Of a stretch of 64,000 nucleotides of DNA, positions 8,636 to 18,301 are shown piece by piece. The notes under the pieces were generated by a model that saw only the letters and a list, made by a program, of their open reading frames with translations, made no database searches and had not been told where the DNA came from. Numbering within the stretch: position 1 is the first letter of the stretch; each line of letters opens with the position of its first letter. Position numbers and translations under genes: made by a program. This DNA is from Methylobacter sp. (GTDB taxonomy: Bacteria > Pseudomonadota > Gammaproteobacteria > Methylococcales > Methylomonadaceae), in assembly GCA_026399025.1 (NCBI GenBank), contig JAPLRU010000038.1:1-64000 (forward strand), given 5' to 3'.

Positions 8636-9667
8636 ATGAAAACATTAACCATCACAAGACCGGATGACCTGCATTTACATGTCAGAAACGGCGCGGTTTT
8701 AACAACCGTTATAGCGCATACCGCCCGGCAATTTGCCCGCGCCGTTATTATGCCCAATCTCAAACCGCCGGTGACGACGGTGGCTCAAGCCTTGGCTTAC
8801 CGGGATGAAATTCTGCAAGCGGTTCCCGTCGGTCTGGATTTTACGCCGCTGATGACGCTTTACCTGACCGCTTCGACGACGCTTGCTGAAATCCAAAAAG
8901 CCGCCGAATGCGAATATGTTCATGCTTTTAAGCTGTATCCGGCCGGTGCGACCACCAATTCCGATGCCGGCGTGGCCGACATTAAGGCGATTTATCCGTT
9001 ATTGGAGGCGATGCAACAACATGATTTACCGTTGTTGATTCATGGCGAAGTCACCGATGACGCTTGCGATATTTTCGACCGGGAACGGGTATTTATCGAT
9101 ACGTCGCTGACTGACATCAGCCGCAACTTCCCCGACTTACGCATCGTGGTCGAGCATGTAACTACCACTGAGGCCGTGCAATTTGTGCAAGATGCCGGTG
9201 ATAACATTGCGGCAACCATCACCCCGCAGCATTTATTGTTTAACCGCAATGCACTTCTGGCGGGCGGTATCAGGCCGCATCATTATTGTTTGCCGATTAT
9301 TAAGCGCGAGTCTCATCGTTTAGCCTTAGTTAAAGCCGCTACCGGCGGCAATCCGAAATTCTTTTTAGGCACCGACAGCGCTCCGCATCTGACTTCGTTA
9401 AAAGAAACCGCTTGCGGCTGCGCCGGTTGCTACAGCGCTCATGCGGCTTTGGAACTTTATGCGGAAGCCTTCGAACGGGCCGATGCTTTAGATAAACTGG
9501 AAGCTTTCGCCAGTTTTTACGGCGCCGACTTTTACCGATTGCCTAGAAATTCCGGTACCGTTACGCTGCAAAAAAACGTTTGGAAAGTGCCGGCTGCTTA
9601 TGGAGAAGACAGCGTATCCATCACACCGTTGAAGGCGAATGAAGAATTAGGCTGGAAATCGCTCTAA
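8636..9667 (+). CDS. pyrC: Dihydroorotase (PyrC type)
   Basis: Cyclises carbamoyl-aspartate to dihydroorotate in pyrimidine synthesis. All expected active-site residues are visible: the metal ligands His13 and His15 (D-L-H-L-H-V-R), Lys99 (A-F-K-L-Y-P-A-G-A-T-T), the site of carbamylation, His136 (L-I-H-G-E), His174 (V-E-H-V-T-T) and Asp247 (G-T-D-S-A-P-H). The 343 residues match the E. coli-like class II enzyme. It is monocistronic, with a terminator about 145 bases downstream. Confidence 0.97.
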   Translation: MKTLTITRPDDLHLHVRNGAVLTTVIAHTARQFARAVIMPNLKPPVTTVAQALAYRDEILQAVPVGLDFTPLMTLYLTASTTLAEIQKAAECEYVHAFKLYPAGATTNSDAGVADIKAIYPLLEAMQQHDLPLLIHGEVTDDACDIFDRERVFIDTSLTDISRNFPDLRIVVEHVTTTEAVQFVQDAGDNIAATITPQHLLFNRNALLAGGIRPHHYCLPIIKRESHRLALVKAATGGNPKFFLGTDSAPHLTSLKETACGCAGCYSAHAALELYAEAFERADALDKLEAFASFYGADFYRLPRNSGTVTLQKNVWKVPAAYGEDSVSITPLKANEELGWKSL

Positions 9668-9810
9668 GCCGGTAACTTGTTTATAAAGGTAGCGACATAT
9701 CCTTATATCCCAGTGCTGTAGGGACATCTCATTTTTTAAAAATCCTCGGTCTCTTTAAGATTATAATAACCAACGCTTGTTAAATACCGAATTTAACAAG
9801 TACGGTTACG

Positions 9811-9856
9811 GCGCGGTAAGTCATCGTTTCAAACTAACGATGCACCGCGCTTTTTT
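9811..9856 (+). terminator. Rho-independent terminator downstream of pyrC
   Basis: GCGCGGT (9811-9817) pairs with ACCGCGC (9844-9850) and CATCGTT with AACGATG inside it. A run of six T follows at 9851-9856. The rest of the 9668-9902 gap shows nothing else. Confidence 0.85.
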
Positions 9857-9902
9857 ATGGCGTTTATTATGACAACTTGTGATGCTAAAAGCGGCAAAGA
9901 CA

Positions 9903-10958
9903 ATGGCTAACCCAAAAACTACACACGCAACCTCCGGTTTTACGTTAAAAAACCGCTACACCTTCTGCCTGTTTTTAGCCATGCTGACCGGCTGCTCCGA
10001 ACCGACCATGCAAAAACTGGAAGGCCCGGCTCAAGGCACGACTTACCATATCAGTTATTGGTCCGAAGCGCCGGTGGACGCTAAAGCCATTAAAGCCGAT
10101 GTCGAAAACGAGTTCGCCGTCATTGATAAACTGCTGTCCAATTACCGACCCGATTCGACCATCGAAACCTTCAACAGCGTCGAGAACACGGACAGCCAGG
10201 ACGTCGGCGGCGAAATCGTGTCTTTGGTCAAAATCGCGCAAGTGGTACATCAGGCCAGCCAAGGTTGCTACGATTTGACCATTAAGCCGTTGTTCGATTT
10301 ATGGGGCTTTCGCGGCGATGCGCTGACGATTCCCAGCGATTCGGCCATTGTTACCACGTTAAAACAAATCGGCATGGAAAAATTGGAAATCGTCGATGAC
10401 TCGCATCTGCGTAAAAAACAGGCCGATCTGAAAGTCGATTTGTCGTCCATCGCCCAAGGCTATAGTGTGGAGCGGATCAGCAAGGTTTTGGCGCAAAAAG
10501 GCATCAGTCATTATCTGGTCGAAATCGGCGGCGAACTGAAAACCAACGGTTATAAACCGGGGCTTCAGCCTTGGCGTATCGCGGTGGAAAGGCCGCTGCC
10601 CGACGAACGGACAATGCATAAAATCGTTACGATGCCCAAAGATGAACCGATTGCGGTGATGACGTCCGGCACTTACCGGCATTATTTCGATGATCACGGA
10701 CAACGTTACAGCCATATCCTGGATGCCCGCAGCGGCAGACCGGTAAACCATAACCTGGTTTCCGTCACCGTCCTGCTCGGCGATCCGTCGGTTGCCGATG
10801 CCTGGTCTACCGCGCTGCTGTGCCTGGGCCAAAAAGACGGCATGGCGGCTGCAAATGCCGCAAAAATCCCCGCTCTGTTCATCGAACTGCAAGACAACGA
10901 ACTGATCGAATCCCGAAGTGACGCGCTGAACGCTTTAAATACTCTCACTCTTCATTAA
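9903..10958 (+). CDS. apbE: FAD:protein FMN transferase (ApbE), lipoprotein
   Basis: Transfers FMN from FAD to Thr/Ser of flavoproteins such as NqrB/NqrC or RnfG/RnfD subunits on the periplasmic side. From the ATG at 9903 the protein has about 351 residues. It starts with a signal peptide and a lipobox L-T-G-C (Cys31), so it should be a membrane lipoprotein. The S-N-Y-R-P-D segment, the D-L-S-S-I-A-Q-G-Y region, V-E-I-G-G-E and the metal-binding S-G-T-Y-R-H-Y-F then H-I-L-D-A-R-S-G-R-P region are typical. A GTG at 9879 is an alternative start. The stop is one base before the hpnN-like start, so the two are coupled. No flavoprotein target gene is nearby. Confidence 0.93.
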   Translation: MANPKTTHATSGFTLKNRYTFCLFLAMLTGCSEPTMQKLEGPAQGTTYHISYWSEAPVDAKAIKADVENEFAVIDKLLSNYRPDSTIETFNSVENTDSQDVGGEIVSLVKIAQVVHQASQGCYDLTIKPLFDLWGFRGDALTIPSDSAIVTTLKQIGMEKLEIVDDSHLRKKQADLKVDLSSIAQGYSVERISKVLAQKGISHYLVEIGGELKTNGYKPGLQPWRIAVERPLPDERTMHKIVTMPKDEPIAVMTSGTYRHYFDDHGQRYSHILDARSGRPVNHNLVSVTVLLGDPSVADAWSTALLCLGQKDGMAAANAAKIPALFIELQDNELIESRSDALNALNTLTLH

Positions 10959-10959
10959 T

Positions 10960-13608
10960 ATGTCATTTAAAACCCGAAGCAACACTATTTTTTCCCGTTG
11001 GGGAGACTGGACCTTAAGCAAACCGTTTGTGGTGTTAGCCATCATGGTTGTGCTCGGTATTTTGGGCTTGCAATACACCGCCAAGCATTTGAGCATTAAC
11101 ACCGATACCGCCGAATTGATTGCTCCCGATGCGCCTTTCCAGCAAAACCGGCGCAACTTTGAGAAAGCCTTTTCGCAGGACATGCATACGCTGTTGCTGG
11201 TGGTTGAATCGGATACGCCTGAACTGACCCAATCGGCGACTAAAAGATTATGGCGTTTGCTCAGCGCCAACAAAGATCAGATTAATTCGGCCTATATTCC
11301 CAACGACAATGCCTTTTTCCGGCAGAACGGCTTGCTTTATCTGGATACCGACGCATTACAGAGCCTGTCCAACAACTTGTCGCAGGCCCAGCCGTTTATC
11401 GGCAGAATCGCCCAGGAACCGAACCTGACCGGCTTTTTCTCGATTTTTGAAGATGCGCTGACTTCCACCGACAAGACTCAGGTTGTGCCTATCGACCTGA
11501 CTTCGCTGGTTGACAAGGTCGCATCGGCTTTGCATAAAACGCTAAACGGCGACAACGCTTTGCTGTCCTGGGAGTCATTGATTAGCGACAACAAAACCCA
11601 TTCCGCCAACGGCTTTATTATCGTCGCGCCCAAGTTCGATTTTTCGCAAATTCGTCCTGCCGAAGCGGCTATTGAGTCTATCCGCAAAGCCGTCGATCAC
11701 ATTCAGGACCCTAATTTGCCCGCGGTTAAAGTGTGGGTGACCGGCGAAGTCGGTCTTGAAGATGACGAATTGTCAGGCATGAGCACCGGCACTTTTACCG
11801 CCAGTATTTTTTCGATTGTTCTGGTGTTGTTTATTCTATTGATTGCCTACCGCTCCGTTTTGCTGACCGTCGCCACGCTGATTACGCTGGCTTTGGGTAT
11901 GCTTTTTTGCGGGGCGTTCGCGGCGTTTTCGGTCAAAGAGTTAAATCTGATTTCCGTGGCGTTCGCGGTCTCCAATATCGGCTTGGGCGTCGAATACGCG
12001 ATCCATTTTTGTTTACGCTACCGGGACAATCTGAGCCATCATATTCATAAAGAGCCGGCCTTGCGCAGCACTTTAATGCACACCGCCCCCTCGCTGTTAT
12101 TATGCGCGGGCACCACCTCCATCGGGCTGTATGCGTTTATCCCGACCGATTACAAAGGCGTTTCCGAACTCGGTTTGTTGGCCGGCACCAGTCTGTTTAT
12201 CTGTTTATTGATTACGCTGATTGCATTACCGGCCTTATTAAGGATTATTCCGGCTCCGTCAAAATTTCCGGAGGAAAAAGACAGCCACAAGGGATTTTTA
12301 AAGCTATCGGAAAAACTGGCGGCTTGTCCGTTGCATTATGCCAAGCCGATTGCGATAGCCACCTTTGTGCTTGCCGCGGTCTCCGTCGCACTGACGTTCA
12401 AGGTAAAAACCGATTTTAATCCGATTAACCTTCGCGACCCCAATACCGAATCGGTTATCGCGTTTAAAAACTTGATGAAAGACAAGGAAACCACGCCGTT
12501 AACCTTGACCGTTCTAGCCAAAGACGAAAACAGCGCTAAAGCCTTGGAGCAAAAGTTGTCGACATTAGCTTCGGTTGATAAAACCGTCAGTCTTTTTGAC
12601 TTTCTGCCCACCGATCAGAACGACAAACTCGCTTTAATCGAGGAAATGGGCCTGATGCTGGGTGCGCAGACACAGAGTTTCCCCGCGCTAAAAACCGATG
12701 CCGATCCGGTTCCGGCTATTAACCGCTTGATAAGCGCCGTCGACACGATGCTGCCGCAAAAAACCGACGCTCATGAAATCGCTGCATTAACCTCTTTTAA
12801 AAAAGAATTACAGGATATTTTGATCGAGCTTGATACCCGGCAACAACCCAGTCGGAGCCAGTTTATAGAAAAAATCCAAACCACGCTGCTCGGTACCTTG
12901 CCGATTGTGATGAACGAATTAGCCACCGGCTTTAATGCCCAAGAAGTCACTTTGGCCGATTTGCCCGCCGACGTTAAGGATAAATGGCTGAGCAAGACCG
13001 GGCTGTATCGCATCCAGATCTTTCCTAAAAAAGACCTGAACGATTTAACCAGTTTGGAGGAATTTATTACCGAAGTGCAGTCCGTCGCGCCAGAAACTAC
13101 CGATTTACCGGTTATGTATTGGGAATCGATGAAAGAAGTTATTTCGGCTTTTCAGGAAGCCATTATGATTGCTTTGATTACTATCGCACTGCTGCTGTTT
13201 GCTATCCGGCGCAGTATCGCCGATACCGTGCTGGTTATGACACCGTTGATACTGGCTGGCTTGTTTACGATGGCGAGTACGGTTATTACCAATACGCCGA
13301 TTAATTTCGCCAATATTATCGCTCTGCCGCTGTTGTTGGGCTTGGGTGTCGATAACGGCATCCACATGGTTGAAAAGCTGCACCATTCGCTGTCCGAAAC
13401 ACAGAATATCTATCAATCCAGCACCGCCAGAGCCATGTTTTACGGTGCGCTGACCACGGCTTCCAGCTTTGCCGGGTTGGCGTTTTCGCCGCATGAAGGC
13501 ATCGCCAGCATGGGTTTGATTATCACTATGGGCATTTTTTGGATTATGGTCTGTACCTTTATTATTCTTCCGGCGCTCAGTAAATTGGTGTTGAAAGAGG
13601 CAAGATAA
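10960..13608 (+). CDS. hpnN: MMPL/RND transporter, HpnN-like
   Basis: An 882-residue export protein of the RND superfamily with two MMPL halves. TM1 is at about 20-38, followed by a large periplasmic loop and a block of membrane helices at about 270-425. A second single helix near 457-475, a second loop and a second block at about 730-880 complete the usual 12-helix plan. The first loop has the N-x-F-F-R-Q-N-G-L-L-Y-L and S-Q-A-Q-P-F-I-G-R-I-A segments I associate with HpnN, the hopanoid transporter moving hopanoids to the outer membrane. The D-N-G-I-H-M motif lies in the second half. No other hopanoid gene is in the window, so the substrate is inferred. It is coupled to apbE. Confidence 0.8.
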   Translation: MSFKTRSNTIFSRWGDWTLSKPFVVLAIMVVLGILGLQYTAKHLSINTDTAELIAPDAPFQQNRRNFEKAFSQDMHTLLLVVESDTPELTQSATKRLWRLLSANKDQINSAYIPNDNAFFRQNGLLYLDTDALQSLSNNLSQAQPFIGRIAQEPNLTGFFSIFEDALTSTDKTQVVPIDLTSLVDKVASALHKTLNGDNALLSWESLISDNKTHSANGFIIVAPKFDFSQIRPAEAAIESIRKAVDHIQDPNLPAVKVWVTGEVGLEDDELSGMSTGTFTASIFSIVLVLFILLIAYRSVLLTVATLITLALGMLFCGAFAAFSVKELNLISVAFAVSNIGLGVEYAIHFCLRYRDNLSHHIHKEPALRSTLMHTAPSLLLCAGTTSIGLYAFIPTDYKGVSELGLLAGTSLFICLLITLIALPALLRIIPAPSKFPEEKDSHKGFLKLSEKLAACPLHYAKPIAIATFVLAAVSVALTFKVKTDFNPINLRDPNTESVIAFKNLMKDKETTPLTLTVLAKDENSAKALEQKLSTLASVDKTVSLFDFLPTDQNDKLALIEEMGLMLGAQTQSFPALKTDADPVPAINRLISAVDTMLPQKTDAHEIAALTSFKKELQDILIELDTRQQPSRSQFIEKIQTTLLGTLPIVMNELATGFNAQEVTLADLPADVKDKWLSKTGLYRIQIFPKKDLNDLTSLEEFITEVQSVAPETTDLPVMYWESMKEVISAFQEAIMIALITIALLLFAIRRSIADTVLVMTPLILAGLFTMASTVITNTPINFANIIALPLLLGLGVDNGIHMVEKLHHSLSETQNIYQSSTARAMFYGALTTASSFAGLAFSPHEGIASMGLIITMGIFWIMVCTFIILPALSKLVLKEAR

Positions 13609-13859
13609 GCAAGGCTGTAAACCTGGACAAGACATGTTGTTGCACCCTTAAGCCGGAATAATCCGGTGCGAACGATAGATGCCCATGTCAACATTTTGGA
13701 GTTACAGGCGTCGGCTTTTGCCCGGCATAAGCGCCTGGCAACCGGCTTAATGATCACGAGGCCTTGTTGAAATTGTATTTGTACGGGTATTTGCAAGGCA
13801 TCCGTAACTACTGCGGGTTTTACAATAATGGCTAGTGATGACTTAGACGATGCCTGATA

Positions 13860-13893
13860 AATAGCAGAACCCTGTCTATTCGGTTCCGCTATT
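13860..13893. terminator. Hairpin between convergent genes
   Basis: A 12-base stem with one mismatch (AATAGCAGAACC, 13860-13871, against GGTTCCGCTATT, 13882-13893) lies in the 344-bp gap between the ends of the convergent hpnN-like and glycosyltransferase genes. It lacks a T run, so a terminator role is only suggested. The rest of 13609-13952 shows no gene. Confidence 0.4.
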
Positions 13894-13952
13894 GCCGGGT
13901 ATGAAGCAGGGGAAGCTCGCAACACCTTTGTTACGGTTTCCCCATGCCGAGC

Positions 13953-16900
13953 TTAATTACTTTTTGAGATACGCCAATGAGACAAGTCCGCTGAACTTTC
14001 ATAACAGACCGACAGACTTTGATCGCCAAATCCGCCTTTACTTTCGGCTAATATCTCGGCATATCGGCGATATTCCTTAGCATCGTCGAAATGCTGACCA
14101 CGAAGAATTTCGGTTTCTACTTTAAGCTTGAAGCCGGCGTGATATTTAAAATGAGCAAACCAGGCACGCTGTGCAGCAACCTTGACGCCGGCCGCCCCGT
14201 GTATCCCTTGCGACAGACGCATCCAGGGTTTGTACCGCAATAACCCGTATTTTTGCGCCGTAAATGTATTGGGCTCTGAAGACGAGATAATGCGATGACG
14301 CAAGCTGCTTAACAAACTGGAGGTGTTCGAAAAATGTCCGCAGCTCAAGCGCCATTCGATAAAGGGTGAAGTATCAAACCATTTTGCCACGGCAAAAGGA
14401 GACTCTACGGTCAAGTCCGCATCATCCAAATCGGCGAACGGATACATGTCTATCATATCGGTACGGATGCAATCGACGCCCTCTTCCCGCTCAATGCTTT
14501 CGATGAATTCAGCTAGCGCTACAGTCTCACAATTAGGGTAGACCAGTAGCTCGTCGGCATCGGCGATTAACACCCATTTGTTTAAACAGAAATTACTTAA
14601 CAAGGCCTGTTGCCAAGCCACGCCATAGTGGGATCTTTGATATTCGGTTTCGGCGGAAAAAAGCCCGACGTCGGGTTGTTCAAGCAAATATTCGCGAGTG
14701 CCGTCATCGGAAAGATTATCAACTATTAAAAAACACTGCACGCCCAACTGCCGGTAATGCGCCAAAAAGTGAGGCAGCATAATCATCTCGTTGCGCACTA
14801 CGGCCACGACAGTTACAGGACTGTTCAGCAACTCATTTAGCCGCTCCGGAGTACTCAATAATTCAAGCTGATTATCCTGAATTAATGGCGAGGTACAGGT
14901 CGGCCAAATTTTCTTCGGCCAAAGTTCTGCAACTGAACGTCGTTTATGCACAATCTCCGTATCATGTTCCGTATCAAGATGAGTCATGACTGTGGGCGTA
15001 TTGGGAGAGGGAAAAAAGATGTTGTCCCACATCCCTACCGGTACGGCTCCGGCAAAGGTACGGCGGCGCTGATAAGACTCGTAATCCTCATTATTTGGGG
15101 CTATGCCGCTGATGGCTAGCAAATCACCCACCAACTTGTCCTCCATTAACGACACAGCAATAAGGTGTTGACCTGCCTCCGTTTGTAAAGCTTGCTGAAG
15201 TTTCAGCATAGCAAAACGGGAAAGCACATAGCCGCCACCGCCATCGGCATAAATCGCAGGCTCAGGAGATTTATCGAGCACTTTTTGCGCATGGAGGGTT
15301 TGTGACTTGGATTGATGCCAAGCGCGATCCATGCTGCCGGCCACACGCTTAATGACGCGACCGTAATAAGGATGCTTGCGGTAAGTCAGCGTATCGAAGA
15401 AACGGGAGACATCCAGATAGCAATCATCGTCAATCTTGTACACATAGTGGAATGCGGTATTTTCTAGCACCCAATCGAAGAGTTTTAGCGTTTTCTTCGG
15501 CAGGTCTTCGTATTTATCCGATATATTAAGCGCCAGTATATCGCCATCAATGCTATCGTCACCATCGCCCACCAGAATCAAGTAAGGGATATTACGAGCG
15601 ATCAGATCTTGTACCCAAGTGTTCCTAATCGCGGCAATGCGGGTATCAAGGTATTTGCGGCAAGAATAGATAACCACCAGAGTGTCGTTTGGAAAAACGC
15701 TCCCGCCAGTCGTCAACGCCTGTTGTTTAGGAGTTTCGAATAAGAAATCGAAAGTATCGTCGAATTTCTGTTCAATCAGTTGCTGCATGTCCGCGACAAG
15801 GGCGCGAATCATTGCATTGTCCGTATGCCGACTCAATCTGGCAAGTGCGGCTTGAAACGGTGCGGGCAGATGCAAATCCTGCTTTGTTTCAGCAATGACT
15901 CTACGCATGCTTCTCGCAATAGCATAAAGCTCGCTGTCTTTGGCAAAACCGGCTTGGTAGCCAAGCTCGTAGGCCAATACCTGCATATCCAGCGATAAAA
16001 ATTGAGAGTGCCAATTATTCAAAATGGCGGCATAACGGCGTATCTCTTTCAGTTGATCCGCCAACACTTGATGATCATTATCGGCACTGGTTTGCAGCAC
16101 TCGTAGGATAAGCCGGCCCGCTTCGCTTTGTGCTTGATAGTAAATACTTCTGGAGCGAGGCATGAGTCCGCGCAGTATTTGTAATAAACGACTGCTGCTC
16201 TCAGGAAAGTGCGCTTGCAAATTATTGGCGTTCTCTACAGGAAAGGCGGCAAGGCGCAAGCCCTCAGGCGCATCAGTGAACAACATTGTGATAAGAAGCC
16301 GCCCTGCGGAGGTAAAGTTATCGCTAAGTAGCGGCAGGGTATTCATCAGCACTTCGCGCAGAAAAATGATTGTTTCCGGATTGCCTTGGGCGCGGAAGTA
16401 AGTCAAAGGCGGCAACAAAAGCTCCAGTTGCTCAGACAAGGCCTGAGGACTTTCCAAGACGTCGCGGAGAATTTGCCAGTGCGCGTAGGCACAGTCGAGC
16501 TCCTCCTCATGAAAGTCAGGGTACGCATCGGCCAAGGTTTGCCAGAATTCAGGCACCAAACCATAATGACGAATTAATGCTTTAATGATGTCTTTACGGC
16601 AATAGTCCGTATGACAGTCGAATACCTCAAGCAGCGCTACGGCTGCTTGAATGAGATCCCGGTCATGAAGCCGGGAAAATCTCTCTCCTCGAAACGCATC
16701 GAGTATGCCGATGCAAGCATAAATGAATTTTTCGGCCTGGACGGCTTCCACTTGACCGGAGAGAATTAATCGATTGAGTTCTTTAACGGAAAAATGAATG
16801 CATTCGAAATTGATCCAGCCGACATTTAAATGCTGACTTAATCTCCATAGCACATCGACAGACTGTGGAATCATCCGATCGGCTACCAGTGCAGCGAGTG

Positions 16901-18245
16901 TTATCGTCAATTCCGGAGCATTATAAAGATGGTCGTATCGATGCCAGTGAGTCAGATCGACTAATTCGCGTAACCGAAAGAAAACATCATGCCGGCAAAG
17001 CATAGGAACTACCGAACAAAGATAAAGCTCCTTAACATCGCCACTTAGGTCAAGCTCGTGCATGACCTCCGCCACAGTAGTAAAGACTGCGTCTGGCGAG
17101 TTTACCATGTTCAAGCGTTCGTTGAGCAATCGCAACGCTTTCCAATGCAATAATTGCGTAAAAGAGTTAGCCGGTTGCCGTGTTACGTTTTTTTCTTCAC
17201 CTAAAGAAACAAAATTCGCCAAGTTCATCTTCGCGGCAAATTTCTGCATGACACGCAGTGTACCGGGCGTAAGCAGCGTGGACAAATTACCGTATCGAAG
17301 ATGTTCCAGCGCGAGAAGGACGAGATATTGTTCCTCACTATTTTCGAATAGTTCGACAGTCTCGCTATTATCTAATCGCTTTTGATCTTTTCTGCCATGT
17401 GCAGTCTCGACCAAGTTTTCAATCCATTCGGCAACACTCTTACGGGTGAAAGTCACATTAGCTAAAGGTAAACCGTCTGCCAGAAATTGAACTTGGGGGT
17501 TTTCATCTGCCGGAATTTCTTCCCAAAGATATCCGGGTATAATAAGCTGGAAACCTAAATCAACGGCTTCGACACCCAGTGCGGCGGCCGCATCCTTACG
17601 GTTTCTTCTTATAACTTCACATTCAATGATACGGTCGTTGGCCTTGATCGCGATATTTTGAGCCGAGCGCTTACCCACTACCAGCCAACCATGTAAACAA
17701 GGCCCGTCTACTTTGTCAAAATGGTACCTGACTTCAGCAGGGCTGATTTTCTGCGAATCATCGCCAGATCGATCCAAACACTTCTCACGTAGAACAATCT
17801 CGCCCGACTCGGTGCCTACCGACCAATAAAGTGTCAGCTTAGCTCCGGGAAGATTAACGAAAGGCGGAATACCAACCAACTGAAAGCCTAAGCCGGCTGC
17901 GGGCTCGTTAATGCCAAGCGCTTGAGCGACATCCGGTCTGGCTCCTTTGGAAAATGTAGCGTTTATGCTTTCTCCATTTATCCGCAACTCGACTTTATCA
18001 AGCGCCCCAATCACCCAACCGGAGGTACGAATATCGTTCTCATCACAGATAGCTTGATCGACTTTTAAGCCGAAAAACACCCTTCCTTCTGTGTTGCGTA
18101 ACCAAATCGGTGTTTCCAGGCCGAGCGCGGGAGCTTTTTGTTCTTCTGCTTTGACGGGTTCGGGGGAGGATTTTTTATTAACGGGGCTTTTTCTTTTAAC
18201 GGCGGGTTTAGCGGGTGTTTTAGCGGTGTTTTCAGTATTTTTCAT
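13953..18245 (-). CDS. Large double glycosyltransferase (GT31-like plus GT2-like)
   Basis: About 1430 residues. After a Lys/Pro/Ala-rich low-complexity head (1-40), two related modules of about 90 residues each carry G-W-[VL], R-x-D-[VA]-A-x-A-L-G and G-[LF]-G-F-Q-L, an internal duplication. A long helical middle (about 300-830) has no recognised domain. Around 850-1050 lies a galactosyltransferase/Fringe-like (GT31) domain with I-R-N-T-W and the metal-binding D-D-D at about 938 (Y-K-I-D-D-D-C-Y). From about 1145 a GT2-like domain begins (V-R-N-E, then D-N-L-S-D-D-G-T and A-D-A-D-E-L-L near 1230). The frame is open to 18329, but that start would overlap galE by 28 bases, so the ATG at 18245 is preferred. 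It probably builds a surface glycan; the acceptor is unknown. galE upstream fits UDP-Gal use. Confidence 0.8.
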   Translation of the reverse strand: MKNTENTAKTPAKPAVKRKSPVNKKSSPEPVKAEEQKAPALGLETPIWLRNTEGRVFFGLKVDQAICDENDIRTSGWVIGALDKVELRINGESINATFSKGARPDVAQALGINEPAAGLGFQLVGIPPFVNLPGAKLTLYWSVGTESGEIVLREKCLDRSGDDSQKISPAEVRYHFDKVDGPCLHGWLVVGKRSAQNIAIKANDRIIECEVIRRNRKDAAAALGVEAVDLGFQLIIPGYLWEEIPADENPQVQFLADGLPLANVTFTRKSVAEWIENLVETAHGRKDQKRLDNSETVELFENSEEQYLVLLALEHLRYGNLSTLLTPGTLRVMQKFAAKMNLANFVSLGEEKNVTRQPANSFTQLLHWKALRLLNERLNMVNSPDAVFTTVAEVMHELDLSGDVKELYLCSVVPMLCRHDVFFRLRELVDLTHWHRYDHLYNAPELTITLAALVADRMIPQSVDVLWRLSQHLNVGWINFECIHFSVKELNRLILSGQVEAVQAEKFIYACIGILDAFRGERFSRLHDRDLIQAAVALLEVFDCHTDYCRKDIIKALIRHYGLVPEFWQTLADAYPDFHEEELDCAYAHWQILRDVLESPQALSEQLELLLPPLTYFRAQGNPETIIFLREVLMNTLPLLSDNFTSAGRLLITMLFTDAPEGLRLAAFPVENANNLQAHFPESSSRLLQILRGLMPRSRSIYYQAQSEAGRLILRVLQTSADNDHQVLADQLKEIRRYAAILNNWHSQFLSLDMQVLAYELGYQAGFAKDSELYAIARSMRRVIAETKQDLHLPAPFQAALARLSRHTDNAMIRALVADMQQLIEQKFDDTFDFLFETPKQQALTTGGSVFPNDTLVVIYSCRKYLDTRIAAIRNTWVQDLIARNIPYLILVGDGDDSIDGDILALNISDKYEDLPKKTLKLFDWVLENTAFHYVYKIDDDCYLDVSRFFDTLTYRKHPYYGRVIKRVAGSMDRAWHQSKSQTLHAQKVLDKSPEPAIYADGGGGYVLSRFAMLKLQQALQTEAGQHLIAVSLMEDKLVGDLLAISGIAPNNEDYESYQRRRTFAGAVPVGMWDNIFFPSPNTPTVMTHLDTEHDTEIVHKRRSVAELWPKKIWPTCTSPLIQDNQLELLSTPERLNELLNSPVTVVAVVRNEMIMLPHFLAHYRQLGVQCFLIVDNLSDDGTREYLLEQPDVGLFSAETEYQRSHYGVAWQQALLSNFCLNKWVLIADADELLVYPNCETVALAEFIESIEREEGVDCIRTDMIDMYPFADLDDADLTVESPFAVAKWFDTSPFIEWRLSCGHFSNTSSLLSSLRHRIISSSEPNTFTAQKYGLLRYKPWMRLSQGIHGAAGVKVAAQRAWFAHFKYHAGFKLKVETEILRGQHFDDAKEYRRYAEILAESKGGFGDQSLSVCYESSADLSHWRISKSN

Positions 18246-18301
18246 AAAATTTTTAATAATCAATAACTCAAGGCGTTGGCGGTCAAGCTGATACGCCGGC
18301 G

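Noticed and set aside
10359-10892. 177-codon frame opposite apbE
   Set aside because: Antisense of a conserved gene with catalytic motifs; composition is typical of a shadow frame.
13105-13635. 176-codon frame opposite the hpnN-like gene
   Set aside because: Gln/Asn/His-rich shadow frame, no family.
13440-13925. 161-codon minus-strand frame across the end of the hpnN-like gene
   Set aside because: Most of it lies antisense to conserved membrane helices; no ribosome binding site.
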